Below, piece after piece: positions 1 to 12,857 of a stretch of DNA of 64,000 bases. The number at the start of each line of letters is the position of its first letter. Positions within the stretch are counted from its first letter, which is position 1. Both the position numbers and the translations under genes were made by a program. The notes beneath the pieces are model-generated. The model did not search any database, had not been told where the DNA came from, and worked only from the letters and a program-made list of their open reading frames with translations. Origin of the DNA: Tubulanus polymorphus (lineage: Eukaryota > Nemertea > Palaeonemertea > Tubulaniformes > Tubulanidae); assembly GCF_964204645.1 (NCBI RefSeq), contig NC_134026.1, forward strand, positions 27,918,650 to 27,982,649. Direction: 5' to 3'.

Positions 1-46
1 TGTGCATATTAACGTGTCTTTAATCTATGGTCGTCTATTATTACAG

Positions 47-1806
<1,760 letters not shown>

Positions 1807-2515
1807 ATTTGCTATGTGAAAGCAACCTAAATTTTCATGCATCTCAGTGTCTGAATATGCATTATATCCTACTTAGCTCTCATGTGTCACAAACAGATCA
1901 CTATCGTTTAAATCATACTTAAGTGTTATATATGGAACAAATCAAATAATTGTTATTTCTGTTGTGAAAAGACGTGATTATCATTAATTTGTAATTATAC
2001 CTACAAAAATGTTTCATGAATGATTCCATGCCAGTCTTCAAATTCACAGAGTGCGAAAAGTTGACATTGTTAGTACTGAAGTGTATGCCCTGTTGTTTCA
2101 TTGGTTTTCATTACTCAGAAGAAACATTACTTTGTTATTCTTGTCTATGATATTCAAGGCTGTTTTAACTGCGTCATTCATGGGGTTTTCATTTACAGCA
2201 AAATGATTGTTGAATTATTGATAATGTTCGGTGTCTGAAGATTTGAAAGTCATCTGTGCTACATAATAGTTTTTTGGGGCCCAGCAATCTTGGAATGTCT
2301 TAAGTAGCCTAGTATACCTATTGAGAAGGTAGTTCGTCCAGATGGTGATCTAATATGACAATATGGAGTATGTATGATCAATATTTCTGGTTACAGCCAA
2401 AACGTTACGATCTCTACTAGAAGTGAAATGTGGTATGTGCATGAAGTAACTAATTGTGGCTGTTCACACTATGATTTATGCTATTAAACTTCAATACTTG
2501 ATTAAAGGTACACTA

Positions 2516-2768
2516 CAGGGTCCGATCTAATCACTTGTCCACAAGGGACAAGTATATTCTCATCAGGGCAATTAGGTTATTATTATCACTTGCCTTAGGG
2601 CTAGTGCAATTTTATATCACAAAGCTTTTTTCCCACTCGATACATTGGATGATAGTGCCACCAATCGAACTGCCTGTGTAGGGCAAGTAGCTTTTGGAGG
2701 GGGCAAGCGAAATTGCAGATATGCTTGCCCCCCGGGCAAGTGGCTTTCATCCCTTAGATCGGACCCTG
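2516..2768. mobile_element. MITE-like element with 15-bp terminal inverted repeats
   Basis: The ends are exact inverted repeats: CAGGGTCCGATCTAA at 2516-2530 and its reverse complement at 2754-2768. The pentamer CACTA flanks both sides directly (2511-2515 and 2769-2773) and looks like a target-site duplication. At 253 bp with no coding capacity this is a non-autonomous DNA transposon copy. The interior has further small palindromes built on CTTGTCC/GGACAAG and CTTGCCC/GGGCAAG. The superfamily cannot be fixed from the ends alone; the 5-bp duplication is unusual for hAT elements. Confidence 0.75.
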
Positions 2769-3432
2769 CACTACCTGCTAAACAAGCACAGTACATCCAA
2801 AGAAGTTATGTATGCCATACGCATAATTATTAGTGCTGTCAATTATGACATGATGAACTGTAAAATTATCAAGATAAAGGTGCATACTGAAATGTACGTG
2901 TGTCGAAAGTGTCATGAAAATATTTTTCTATGAAAAAAAAATCAGTGAATATTTATCAACTTGATGTGTGTTTTTATAACTAATGTAAAAAGATGTAAAT
3001 AGCGACACTTTGTGTATGTATATATTCATTTAATTTATTGTAATAAGTGTTAATACAGTATTACGAATAATGGGATATTATGAATAGGTATGTGTGAATG
3101 TATGTACTGTAATATTGTTTTGTTATAGTAGCTTGCTCCCTTGGGTCTCATTTTATTTATTTGTATCTTATGCTATTTAGCCATTTTAAATTCTCGGTGT
3201 ATTTACCCAATTTATTGGTTGTGGTTATCAATACGTCGTAGGATAGTGTTATTTTGAGATGAGTACACCATCTCATGTATGATTACGTTTCAATCCATTA
3301 GTGTAATCGGTTTCCTTTTCAAATGAAATATCTCCCATGTCTCGGCCATCTAATGATTTGTCCTCCTTAACGAAAATCAAATATATATATATTTTACATA
3401 TATTGTTTAAGATTCTGCAATCATATGGCTTC

Positions 3433-3470
3433 AAGCATGGACTCTAAAATTCGTTTTAGACTCCATGCTT
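3433..3470 (+). repeat. 17-bp hairpin with TTCG loop
   Basis: Positions 3433-3449 and 3454-3470 are inverted repeats with 16 of 17 positions paired, separated only by TTCG. On the plus strand, the sense strand for NLK, this would form a stem with a UUCG tetraloop. It lies about 1.6 kb past the NLK stop codon and may be in the 3' UTR. Function is unknown. Confidence 0.6.
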
Positions 3471-4475
3471 CAACAAATTTAGCATTAATTCATTCATTGA
3501 ATGATTATTGAATTACCGATCAATGCTCTAATCCTAGATAGTAACATGTGCTTATATGATGCACGTGTCATCTATAATAATGTAGTCATCCAGTAACAGT
3601 TCAATTCATGATACAGAATCTACAGGTCGGAGCAGTCTTCATTTATTAATGAATGCGTCATTGTTTGTTAGTTTACTCATTGTGCTTGTTGTATGTGTAT
3701 GTTTTCTACTTTTTTACTCATATAAAACTGACTCAGGACATCTGCATCTCGGTAGCAGGTGAATCTGGCATCAATTCTGGTGAAGCCAGTTGTTCCTTCT
3801 GCTTCTGTCATTCTTCGTGTGAATAAATGTTGTGAATAAACCCATCCAGGACTGGATCCTGGTAGAAATAATTTCTGAAAACTTGTTTCTCATGATATAT
3901 AATAAATAGTAAAGCTACCTCAGTAAACAAGAATGTAATCCACAGTTTAGGGATAATGAAAGATCAAGCAATGACATACGGTACCTGTTTCTGTTTTATT
4001 TTGGTCTTGCAGTCAAACATGTTATTTGGAATCAAGTCTTGTAAAATTTATATTATTACATGTCATATAAACTGATGCAATGAATTTATCGTCAGTAAGT
4101 AAGTACAAATCACTGCGTAGTTAGTTTGAACACATTCTCATTATGTAAGGTAACATGTTGTATGAATATGGTTGTGTATTGTCTTCCACATACTTCATTT
4201 TTATTTCCACAGCTGTAACAGAAGGGCCTATAGAAGGGTTCGATTGAAATAGGTTCCTCAAAAATTTCTATCCTGCACATTGGTTATTACATGTAATCGA
4301 TCAATGTGATAATCAAATTTCATAAAATCCTTTGAAAATGTTATTGAGTTTTAAGTGATGCACAGAATGTCTTCATTGTTGTATTTTTAGTTATTTTAAT
4401 TATTGTGATAATGCGACAGAATTCTTAAGTACGGTACTTAAAAATTAACCATCCAATTTGAATTGTGTTGGACTT

Positions 4476-4479
<4 letters not shown>

Positions 4480-4539
<60 letters not shown>
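4480..4539. repeat. (TA)n microsatellite
   Basis: About 60 bases of uninterrupted AT dinucleotide repeat. Confidence 0.98.
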
Positions 4540-4543
<4 letters not shown>

Positions 4544-5729
4544 CCAAAAAATGATGTTTAACTGTGTCTTCCAATTGTCAAAAAACCTCTAGAAAATGAA
4601 AAATGGCTGAATTTCAAAATATCAAATCAGTACAGTTAAAATGATTTGAGGGACCAACAGAGCATTTCATGGTGTTATGGTATGTTTGATGAATTGTTAT
4701 CGCTGAAAATGCTTGGACTTTAAAAGCTTAATCTTGAGAGAATCTTGTCCAGTTTTCACAATCCATGTGTAATTTTTGTGAAATGAATTTATTCGTAGCT
4801 TTACTTGTAACAAACTAAAAATGCATTTACTGGATCTCGAATACATAGACCACAATTATGTAGTATATAGGGTACTCTGCTAAACATTATCAATGATAGT
4901 GTTCGAAACGCTTTTTCAATTTCTTGAATGTTCAAAAAGATATACCTGTAAATTAAACATTAATTGACTTGCAATGCAATGTTTACTGAAAACCTAAAAG
5001 CTGTATTAATTTTACATTATACGCTTGTATTTAATGCCTCCAAATACTTTCAATATCCTCCTGTATGCAATATAACAAATGCATGATGTGGAGCCCTTGA
5101 GTATACGTGTTCCATGTCGGGGACCAAGCTGGCTCAAACCTTTCCTTGATATTAGATTCAAAATAAGGTAGTTTAATAATCAACATACATGTATAGAAAC
5201 GATTTCTATTTTAGCTTAATTTTGTTTTTAATATGATTTGATTTTTAGTGTGAATTTATTTCTGTAGAGAAATTTGTGAAGTTGGTGAGAAGAGGGGTGA
5301 TGAAAATAAAATGATAGCTAGTCAATGTTTACTGATATATGTTTTGTTATTCATCAAGTCGTCTCGTCTCATTTGAATCATTGGATCCTCTCGTATGCTT
5401 CTGACACTGATGGCATAAAACTGCGTGGAATAAGAGAGCCGCCCGTCCGCCTTGGTTTTTAATAAATAGACCATTGGGACTCTGAACACAAAAGGAAAGA
5501 TTTGTAGGGCGCTAGACTGGTTACCGGAATACAACAGCGGCAACCAGTCTAATTCTGCGCCATCTCCGCGTAACATTCGCGCTAAAAGAGACCGCAAACC
5601 AGTCTAATCCCCGCGGTACTTCACTCCCAAGGTCGCCGAGCTTGAGATATTTTTATTTTTTTAGATTTATGGTTTTTTTTGGAAAACAGGACCTGTTGCT
5701 TTTGAGAGTGAAATGACAACCACGCCAAG

Positions 5730-7070
5730 ATGAATTTTATCAGCATATTATTCAGTGTTTTTAGCATTGGCATTGGACTCGGTGGATTGTTTCAGATCGT
5801 GCAGCCTAGAACTCCTCAGATCTTTCAAGACTTGTTTTTGTATGGGAAAATCAAGGACAAGGCCAAGGGACGAAATGGAAACCGAGAAACATTTATCAAA
5901 ATAATAGAAGTTCCCAAAAGGTTGGGCTTCGATTTAATAATAGTTTCATTTCTAATTACCCAGTAATAATAAACTTGATAATGAGTCTGATTTAAATTTT
6001 GATTTTCAGATGGTTTTTACACATGTATATAGCTGGTGTTGTTGTTAATGGAGTCCTTTTATCGGCATTGATTTCAACGTTTGTTGGTTACCCAATATTT
6101 GACTGGCTTCAGATCCTACCTCGGAAAAGAATTATCAGTTTAGGTAAGGCCTCTTTGATTGTGTACAGAAACAATGGATAGAAAATATCTAACAAATTAT
6201 GAAATATCTCATGTTTATTCATTTTACCAGTAATAATAAAGTTCTTAATTTTCTTCATCATTTCAGATTATACAACTGCACTTTTAATGCTGATTTGTAT
6301 ATTTATTCAAGTATCAAGAAGAACAATTGAATGTCTATTTCTACATGTCTTTTCAAAATCTGGAACGATGAATGTCATCCACTATTTGTTGGGAATTACA
6401 TTGTATACCTTGCTTGGAGTTTCAGTTCTGGTTGAAACTCCTGTACCTAAAGCTTTTCCTGGTATAAACCTAATGCAAATACTCTTTCCGTCAAACTCTT
6501 TTTAATTCCATTCGAAAGGCTTTATAGTGGACATCTTCTTTATCTGCAGAGTTCAGAATCAACATTTATCACGTAGTTGGAGTGTCCATGTTCCTGTGGT
6601 CTTCCTGGCAGCACTACAGTGCTCACAGCATTCTTGCCAGTCTTCGTATAAATCCAAAAGGTATTCTATTTTATTCAACAGTATTGCACAATAAATTCCT
6701 AATAGATATAAAACTGGTATATTTTGTCCTATTTGTATACTGCCCCTACATTTCTCCTTCATTCAAGTAACTAAAATAACATTTCAATTTATACATTTCT
6801 TGATTTGCAGGCAAAATTTTAACTGAAAAACATTTGATGCCTAGAGGAGGTTGGTTTGACAGAGTTTCATGTCCACACTATCTAATGGAGATTTTGACAT
6901 ATATCAGTTTTGGTGTAATCCAGTCATTTGCTAACCACACTTTCTGTTCTATTATTTTATTCGTCGTAGTAAATCAAGTTGTTGCTTCTTATATCACACA
7001 TATGTGGTATCTGAAAACATTCCCTGGTTATCCTAAACAACGGAAAGCTGTATTTCCTTTAATATTGTAA
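5730..7070 (+). CDS. SRD5A3: Polyprenol reductase, SRD5A3 type
   Basis: Membrane enzyme of the steroid 5-alpha-reductase family. SRD5A3 reduces polyprenol for dolichol synthesis, feeding N-glycosylation in the ER (family knowledge). Five exons with consistent phases: 5730-5920, 6010-6143, 6267-6461, 6550-6660, 6811-7070, giving 296 residues (human about 318). Several hydrophobic segments are visible, starting at the N terminus (ISILFSVFSIGIGLGGLF). The C-terminal catalytic block carries the conserved MPRGGWFDRVSCPHYLMEIL, followed by ASYITHMWYLKTFPGY and a terminal KAVFPLIL close to the usual SRD5A3 ending. The start is the first ATG of the open first exon. The family C-terminal motif favours SRD5A3 over SRD5A1/2 or TECR. 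Candidate AATAAA signals follow at 7205 and 7222. Confidence 0.95.
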
Positions 7071-7488
7071 TCAATGATGTATTAATATATTTACGTACGG
7101 TAATTCAAATGTCATCATAACTGATATAAACATTTCCTAGACTGATAATGGAAGTTGTATTTTCCTGCAAATGAATTTATACATTTACAATGAATAACGA
7201 ATTGAATAAATATTTTGTGGAAATAAAATAAAATTGGATCATTTATCTATTCATTCTCTTTCTGGATTTATTCATGTTCATTGAGAAAATATATTTCATG
7301 CAATGCGCACCAGTTTTAGATTAATCGGGACTCGAACCATACAATCTCTTCTATAAGTTTAAACTAGGTTAGACAAATGAAAGTCCAAGGTCGACGAGCC
7401 AACTTTGACAGACGCTCCACTCTCCGCTCTCTCCACATCCAAGCGGTTTGTTTTGACAGTGGCCGGCTGGTTCGTGAAAGTATTAAAA

Positions 7489-9695
7489 ATGAGTATTGCA
7501 GTGAAATCTGTGACCATTGCTAATGGTGTCAATATGCCTGTCCTCGGGCTCGGTACTTGGAAGGTGAGTCATCCGAATTATTATTCAGCCGATACTAAAT
7601 TTCGGCCCTCCCTCTCAAGGAGTTGATATTTTGCCGATGCGGCATTATTTGTGTAAACGCAATTTTGCCAATTGCTACATATAATCAGATAAACTAATAG
7701 AAATAACAATTAAATCATTTCATTAGGTTTAGGTTTCGGGTTTCGATGGTATCCAGGGGGTATCTGATCCGTTTTCATTTGAACTTAACCTGTCATGTTT
7801 AGTTTTAAAGGGTGGTGGGAGTGAACCACCTCCCTGGTTTCACGATGAAATATTTTCACATTGGTATAAGCCCATCCTAAAAAGCTTACCACATTCGATA
7901 ACTAACTAATTTGAACAATGTCTATTGTCCACCACATCAGTCATAAAATGGAACAATTTTCTAATCATGCAGTCAAATGCTGGAGAATGTGAACAAGCAG
8001 TAAAGGATGCAATAGATTGTGGATATCGTCATATAGATACAGCAGTTGCTTATCTGAATGAAAAGGAAGTTGGATGTGCAATATCGGCTAAGATCAAAGA
8101 TGGCACTGTTAAAAGAGAAGATCTTTTTATCACGACCAAGGTAGTTTAATTAAGTTCAATCATAAAAATACAATACTATTGAATAGAATGGACTTTGCTA
8201 TTGAACTTATTAAAAACAGGTTATCAGATCGAGTGAGATCTGAACTATGGCTTCTTGCAACATACCACTTGACATTATGATGACATATGTTACAAGTATA
8301 TTATAATGACATATGTTGCCTTGAACTAACTGCAAATTATTGACTTATGCCTATTTGATTCCCATTCATGCAGGCATTATCCTGTCAAAGAAAATGATGT
8401 TCACTAGCCAAATTCAGCATCTTACAGTTTTAACAATCTATACATGTGTTGATGATTAATTTTTAAGCTATGGAATACATTTCACCGCAAAGATTTGGTG
8501 ATTCCCTCTATAAAAGAATCATTGAAAGACTTACAACTTGAATATCTGGATCTTTTTTTGATACATTGGCCTATGGCATATAAAGTAAGTTGTTAATGAC
8601 TTAGTTTTGAGTCTATTATTCAACAACCTGTTCTGATTTCTACAGTATTCATGAACATATCTTTTTTCTAAGGAAGGAGAAGAATTATTTCCGAAAGACA
8701 AAGATGGTAATTTCATATTTTCAGATTCACCATTTATTGATACATGGAAGGTAAGAAAATGAGCTTGGATTTGAAGAAACCGAGCGATAATATGTGTATT
8801 GAAAATGTATTGTTTAGAAAACCAACCATTGCATTTTAAGGAAATGGAGAAAGCTGTCAATCAGGGTTTGGTTAAGGCGATTGGATTGTCGAATTTTAAT
8901 AGTAAACAGGTGCAAATGATCATTGATGAGGGAACTATAAAACCAGCTAACATCCAGGTAATAGAATTCACATTGAATTTATCATGATGAAAAGTGATAC
9001 ATTATCCTTAAGATTGCTTTTAAAAAGATATTGTCTTATCTTAGGTGGAATGTCATCCGTACTTTAACAATTCAAAACTGTTGAATTTCTGCAGAGAAAG
9101 AAATATTTCATTTACTGCTTACAGTCCTTTTGGTGCCCCTCAAAGAGGCTGGTAAGTATAGAGTTACAGTGAATCCTTCTGAACAAAAATCCTCATTAGT
9201 CACTAATTTCTTGCCATTTCTAGGCAAAAGGATGATGAACCATTGGTAATTGCTGATGAAAGATTGAAACCAATAGCTGAAAAACATGGGAAAACTCCAG
9301 CTCAGGTATGAAATACCCCGGTAGATACTAGAATCTAAAAAGCGATTTACTGCAAAAATGATTGTAAATGCAGATTCATACATGCAAATTTTGAATTCAT
9401 TCAGGTTGTTCTACGTTACATTATTCAAAGGGGAGCAATTGTGATTCCTAAAAGTGTAACACGTAGCCGCATTGAACAAAATATTAATGTATTTGACTTT
9501 GAATTGTCTGAAGACGAGATGAAAGTGATCGGATCTTTTGAGCAGAAGAGAAGAATTGCCTTAAATTGGTAAGATTGAATGACTGTTAGTTCGACTTTGT
9601 AATATCTCATGCTGTTTGTGTAAAAAAAAACTTCTGTACTATTCTATAGGGGACCAGACAAGCATAGAGACTTTCCATTCCATGAAGAATTTTAA
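7489..9695 (+). CDS. Aldo-keto reductase, AKR1-like
   Basis: Cytosolic NADPH-dependent (alpha/beta)8-barrel oxidoreductase for aldehydes and ketones. Nine exons in phase: 7489-7563, 7973-8140, 8468-8584, 8673-8750, 8841-8957, 9045-9151, 9224-9305, 9405-9568, 9650-9695, giving 317 residues, typical of AKR1. The catalytic tetrad is visible: Asp in YRHIDTA, Tyr in [10 protein letters not shown], Lys in LFITTK and His in [11 protein letters not shown]. Further family signatures are [22 protein letters not shown] and the cofactor-binding [13 protein letters not shown]. The C terminus ends in [10 protein letters not shown]. The exact member (aldose, aldehyde or carbonyl reductase) cannot be decided, so no symbol is given. 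The start at 7489 gives the usual N terminus just ahead of [13 protein letters not shown]; an upstream in-frame ATG at 7405 exists but would add unrelated residues. Confidence 0.95.
7837..7908. repeat. Dispersed repeat, copy A
   Basis: This stretch in intron 1 of the aldo-keto reductase matches segments at 11121-11208 and 24140-24210: GTTTCAC near the start, a TTGGTATAAGCCCATC core (absent in copy B), AGCTTACCAC, and ACTAACTA at the end. It is therefore an interspersed element, family unknown. Confidence 0.65.
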
Positions 9696-9798
9696 ATGCA
9701 GCCATGAGATTTTTGGTGACAACAGGTGGTGGTTAATAAACTTGTCAGTAATAATATATCAATAAGTGTGCTCAATATTGTGTATGATTTTCAATGCA

Positions 9799-9874
9799 AA
9801 TAAAACCTCATTGCAATAAATTAAGGCTTCCACATTAAGTGTTCAACATCGTGACTGATTTTAAGATATTTATT
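9799..9874. terminator. Facing poly(A) signals of convergent genes
   Basis: AATAAA occurs on the plus strand at 9799-9804 and 9815-9820, downstream of the aldo-keto reductase stop at 9695. The reverse complement of AATAAA is at 9869-9874, downstream of the SPATA24 stop on the minus strand. If both are used, the two transcripts end within a few tens of bases of each other or overlap slightly. Confidence 0.55.
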
Positions 9875-9987
9875 TAAGAATCGAAAGAACTACCAGCGTT
9901 CTTTTTTTACGCTTACACTTTACATGCAGGAAAATTTCAACAACCTGACCAGCAAAATTGTTGACGCTATATAAACATCGTTGATGA

Positions 9988-12666
9988 TTAGTTCTCGGAT
10001 TTAGCATTATGTTTACGTTTCTTCTTCTTTTGACCATCTTTCTCGAGCATTTTAGCAATATATAAATCCTGTTGTTTTGTCACGGTTATATCACTGATCT
10101 TTTTATCATATTCCTGTCTTTGCCGTGCTAGTTTACTATTTAACTCTTTGATCTGGTTTTGTCGTGAATTCAACGCATCTTCTTTTTTCTCGACCTTCTT
10201 CTCTATCTCTATAAATGCATTCAAATGAAATTCATTTGAAGAGTTTGGCATATACCTACATCTTCCTAAACTCATTACACCCAGTTACCCAGTCTTACCC
10301 GACACTTTAAGTTGTAAAGCAACCTTTTTGCTGGACTCTTTCAATGCTTGGTTTTTCAGTTCACCAAAGCTATGGACAAACAGAAGTTTTAGGATTAACT
10401 TGAAATTTGTACAATACATGAAAATGTAATCATTGATATAATACTTACGCCTGGTCATACTGTTGTTTTTCTCTTTCAATTTGCTTTTTTAGAATTTCAA
10501 TTTCACCCTGAGCAAAAGCTAATTTGTCTTCGACCTCAATTAATATTGTCCTAGTCTTTGCATGTTCATAACGCTCTTGCTAGGTCGAAAAAAAAGAAAG
10601 ATTTGCATCAAGTATCAGTGAAATGTACCATTATCAGTATAAGGTCATTGATACCGGATCGATCTATACTACTAGTACAGTTAACTCCCAATTATAGGCC
10701 ACTTCCGGGACCTCCACAATTTTGGCAGATAATCAAGGCTGGTGGATAGTGAATTTAAGAAATGTCCATTTTCTTCGCAATTAACTTGAAACGTATTTAT
10801 TTCACTATTGAGCAGTTTCCTATAAACGTGTTAACTGTTTTATTGAACTCTTCCTTTTATAAGAATTAGTGAGAAATTCGTTCTATCATTTAAGATATTC
10901 TTCAGCTGCACTCAGACGACAACTTAATACTGGTAGTCCCTGTAATTAGTCTAACATACCGGTAGATGTTCATGGGGGTGGGGGGGGCATGATCTGGTGA
11001 TTTACAAACAACAGTATCAGTGTAATACCGGGAGTTGACTGTACAATTATCAATTATGACAGGTCCTTCTGTGGATAGAGTAGTCAGTAACCAGGTAACC
11101 TATCTGTGGTTACTGGTTTAGTTTCACGATAGGATATTTTCACATTATAATATATATTAACAGCTCGATTATAAAAGCTTACCACCAACAATTTAGGTAA
11201 CTAACTATGGATAGAGTAAAAGTCCAACAAGATACCTCGAGCTGTTTTAGTAAGCGATCATATTCTTCTTTACAAATTGAGCTGTTAGCTTGAAAAGACA
11301 CCTGAAATTGTAAAAAAGGCCCTTTTTTGCCTTGGTGAATGCACAGGGGCTCGTTACGATAGCTGGGGGTCCAAAATCAAAGATTTGACCCAGTATCCTA
11401 GGTACCACCTAAAAAAAAAGAAAAGGGAGCTAACATTTTGACATACTAGAATTGACCTTCTCATTTCAATCGCTCATTACTTCGTAACCCATCGACCGAT
11501 TCGCTCGAAATTGGTTTCGTTTCATTCCTAAGAGGTTACTTTTTCGTTTGAGACCTTCCGCGACAAAATCGGATAAGAGACACCCGAGAAATCACGACTC
11601 AAATCCGAAAAAACGAGTCAAAATAGCCAAAGCCGGAATTACTAGGACGTCTCGGAGTAGTCGATTCCCGACGAAAAACGATGAGTTGACGCGGTTCCCG
11701 GACGTTAATCTTCACATATCATACATCGCTGGAAAGCTTATGAACTGACCTTATTGAAAAATGCGTTTATTTGATAATCCGTTCCGAAACCGGCGACAAG
11801 CGAGGTGATAATACGCACCGAACCGATAAATACGCACTTTAAGCGTCACTGAACCGCCATTGAGGGTGTGACGTCACGGGCTCTGAGGACTGATAAATTC
11901 GCGATACGTGATTGGTCGACTGAATATGTCAATTATCTAGCGTTGCATGCTGGGATTTCTCATGACGTCACGCAGTTAATGGCGGCCGGAATACACTTGG
12001 AAATCGTATTTATCGCATCAATCTGGATTATCAGCTCGCCAGTCGCGGGTATCGGAACGGATTATCAAATAAACGCGTCTGTCAATAAGGTCAGTTCATA
12101 AGCTTTCCAGCGATGTATGATATGTGAAGATTAACGTCCGGGAACCGCGTCAAATCATCGTTTTTCGTCGGAAATTGAGCACTTCAAGCCGTCCTAGTAA
12201 TTCCGGCTTTGGATATTTTGACCCGTTTTTTCGGATTTGAGTCGTGATTTCTCGGGCGTCTCCGGTCCGATTTCATCGGGGAAGGTCTCAAACGAAAAAG
12301 TCACCTCTTGGGAATGAAACGAATCTAATTTCGTGTAAATCGGTCGATCGGTTACGAAGTTATGAGGGGTTGAAATGAGAAGGTCAATTCTTGTATGTCA
12401 AAATGTTAGCTCCCTTTTCTTTTTTTTTAGGTGGTACCTAGGATACTGGGTCAAATCTTTGATTTTGGACCCCCAGCTATCGTAACGAGCCCCTGTGGGT
12501 GAATGATGGATGGTGAAAATAGAAGTGAAAAGTTATCAGGCTGAAAATATAACCCCACCATATCATTGAGACGATCATTGTGATTCATCTGTAGAAGTAT
12601 GACATCTTTTAATTGTTCCTGTACGATTTTGTGAGGTGATAATTCTGTAGACGTATCAATTGACAT
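9988..12666 (-). CDS. SPATA24: Spermatogenesis-associated protein 24 homologue
   Basis: Small coiled-coil protein known from testis in mammals. Minus-strand exons in transcript order: 12666-12559, 11301-11236, 10579-10449, 10369-10299, 10208-9988. The phases fit and give 198 residues (human about 205). Alignment with the family is recognisable throughout: VQEQLKDVILLQ, SICKEEYDRLLKQLE, KLAFAQGEIEILKKQ, KESSKKVALQL, KKEDALNSRQNQIKELNSKL, VTKQQDLYIAKML and a basic tail KKKKRKH. Nearly the whole protein is heptad-like. The ATG at 12666 matches the family start; an in-frame ATG at 12738 would add 24 residues with a cysteine cluster (CCGNSECPFC). Intron 1 contains a 1.16 kb fold-back transposon. 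The gene is head to head with NXT1. Confidence 0.9.
11121..11208. repeat. Dispersed repeat, copy B
   Basis: Second copy of the element seen at 7837-7908 and 24140-24210, within the second intron of SPATA24. It shares GTTTCACGAT, ATATTTTCACATT, AAAGCTTACCACCAAC and GGTAACTAACTA. The centre is replaced by a short AT-rich stretch. Confidence 0.6.
11342..12497. mobile_element. Fold-back DNA transposon copy (nearly full palindrome)
   Basis: A 1156 bp element whose two halves are inverted copies of one another. The ends read CACAGGGGCTCGTTACGATA and its reverse complement, and the first 100 or so bases of each arm are almost identical. Arms of more than 400 bases carry scattered mismatches, and the central part is also roughly symmetric around position 11915. 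The octamer GGTGAATG flanks both sides (11334-11341 and 12498-12505), an 8-bp target-site duplication of the kind made by hAT-like transposases. No transposase is encoded, and the open frames inside are short. It sits in intron 1 of SPATA24 and is more GC-rich than its surroundings. Confidence 0.88.
11869..11970. promoter_or_regulatory. Paired CRE-like octamers inside the fold-back element
   Basis: The perfect CREB/ATF palindrome TGACGTCA occurs at 11869-11876 and 11963-11970, placed symmetrically about the element centre. They are two arms of the same palindrome. Activity is not shown. Confidence 0.4.
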
Positions 12667-12857
12667 CTTTAGATCAAGTTTGAAGCAAAATGGACATTCA
12701 GAATTCCCACAACATACCACACGGCCTTGACAAATCAAGGGTGGCTCCGATTATTGAATGGTCACCTAGCGGAATTTCTTTAAACTAAGGTGAATCTCAA
12801 GGTCGTTGACTCAAATAAATAAAATAAAATAAATTCGTACATAACAATATGAATAAA
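12667..12857. promoter_or_regulatory. Bidirectional promoter region, SPATA24 / NXT1
   Basis: The presumed SPATA24 start codon (12666, minus) and NXT1 start codon (12858, plus) are only about 190 bases apart and divergent. Both promoters and 5' UTRs must share this segment or overlap the opposite first exon. No TATA box is evident in a clear position. Confidence 0.6.

Larger units (their letters stand above)
1807..5729. other. NLK 3' flank and intergenic DNA
   Basis: No coding exon is recognisable. The first part is probably NLK 3' UTR. It contains a 253 bp terminal-inverted-repeat element (2516-2768), a short perfect-loop hairpin (3433-3470) and a TA tract (4480-4539). The last 250 bases are less AT-rich and hold three copies of a 10-base motif just before the polyprenol reductase gene. 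A 91-residue open frame on the minus strand at 5322-5597 looks fortuitous. Confidence 0.6.

Noticed and set aside
5322-5597. 91-residue minus-strand open frame before the polyprenol reductase gene
   Set aside because: No recognisable domain or splice context; overlaps a promoter-like patch; composition fits chance.
7320-7340. tRNA B-box-like sequence (reverse complement GGTTCGAGTCCC), also near 36540
   Set aside because: Neither has a matching acceptor stem or A box at the right distance, so they are not tRNA genes. They may be tRNA-derived SINE relics, but two short matches are not enough.
11548-12101. Open frames inside the fold-back element
   Set aside because: Short, mirror images of each other, no transposase motif.
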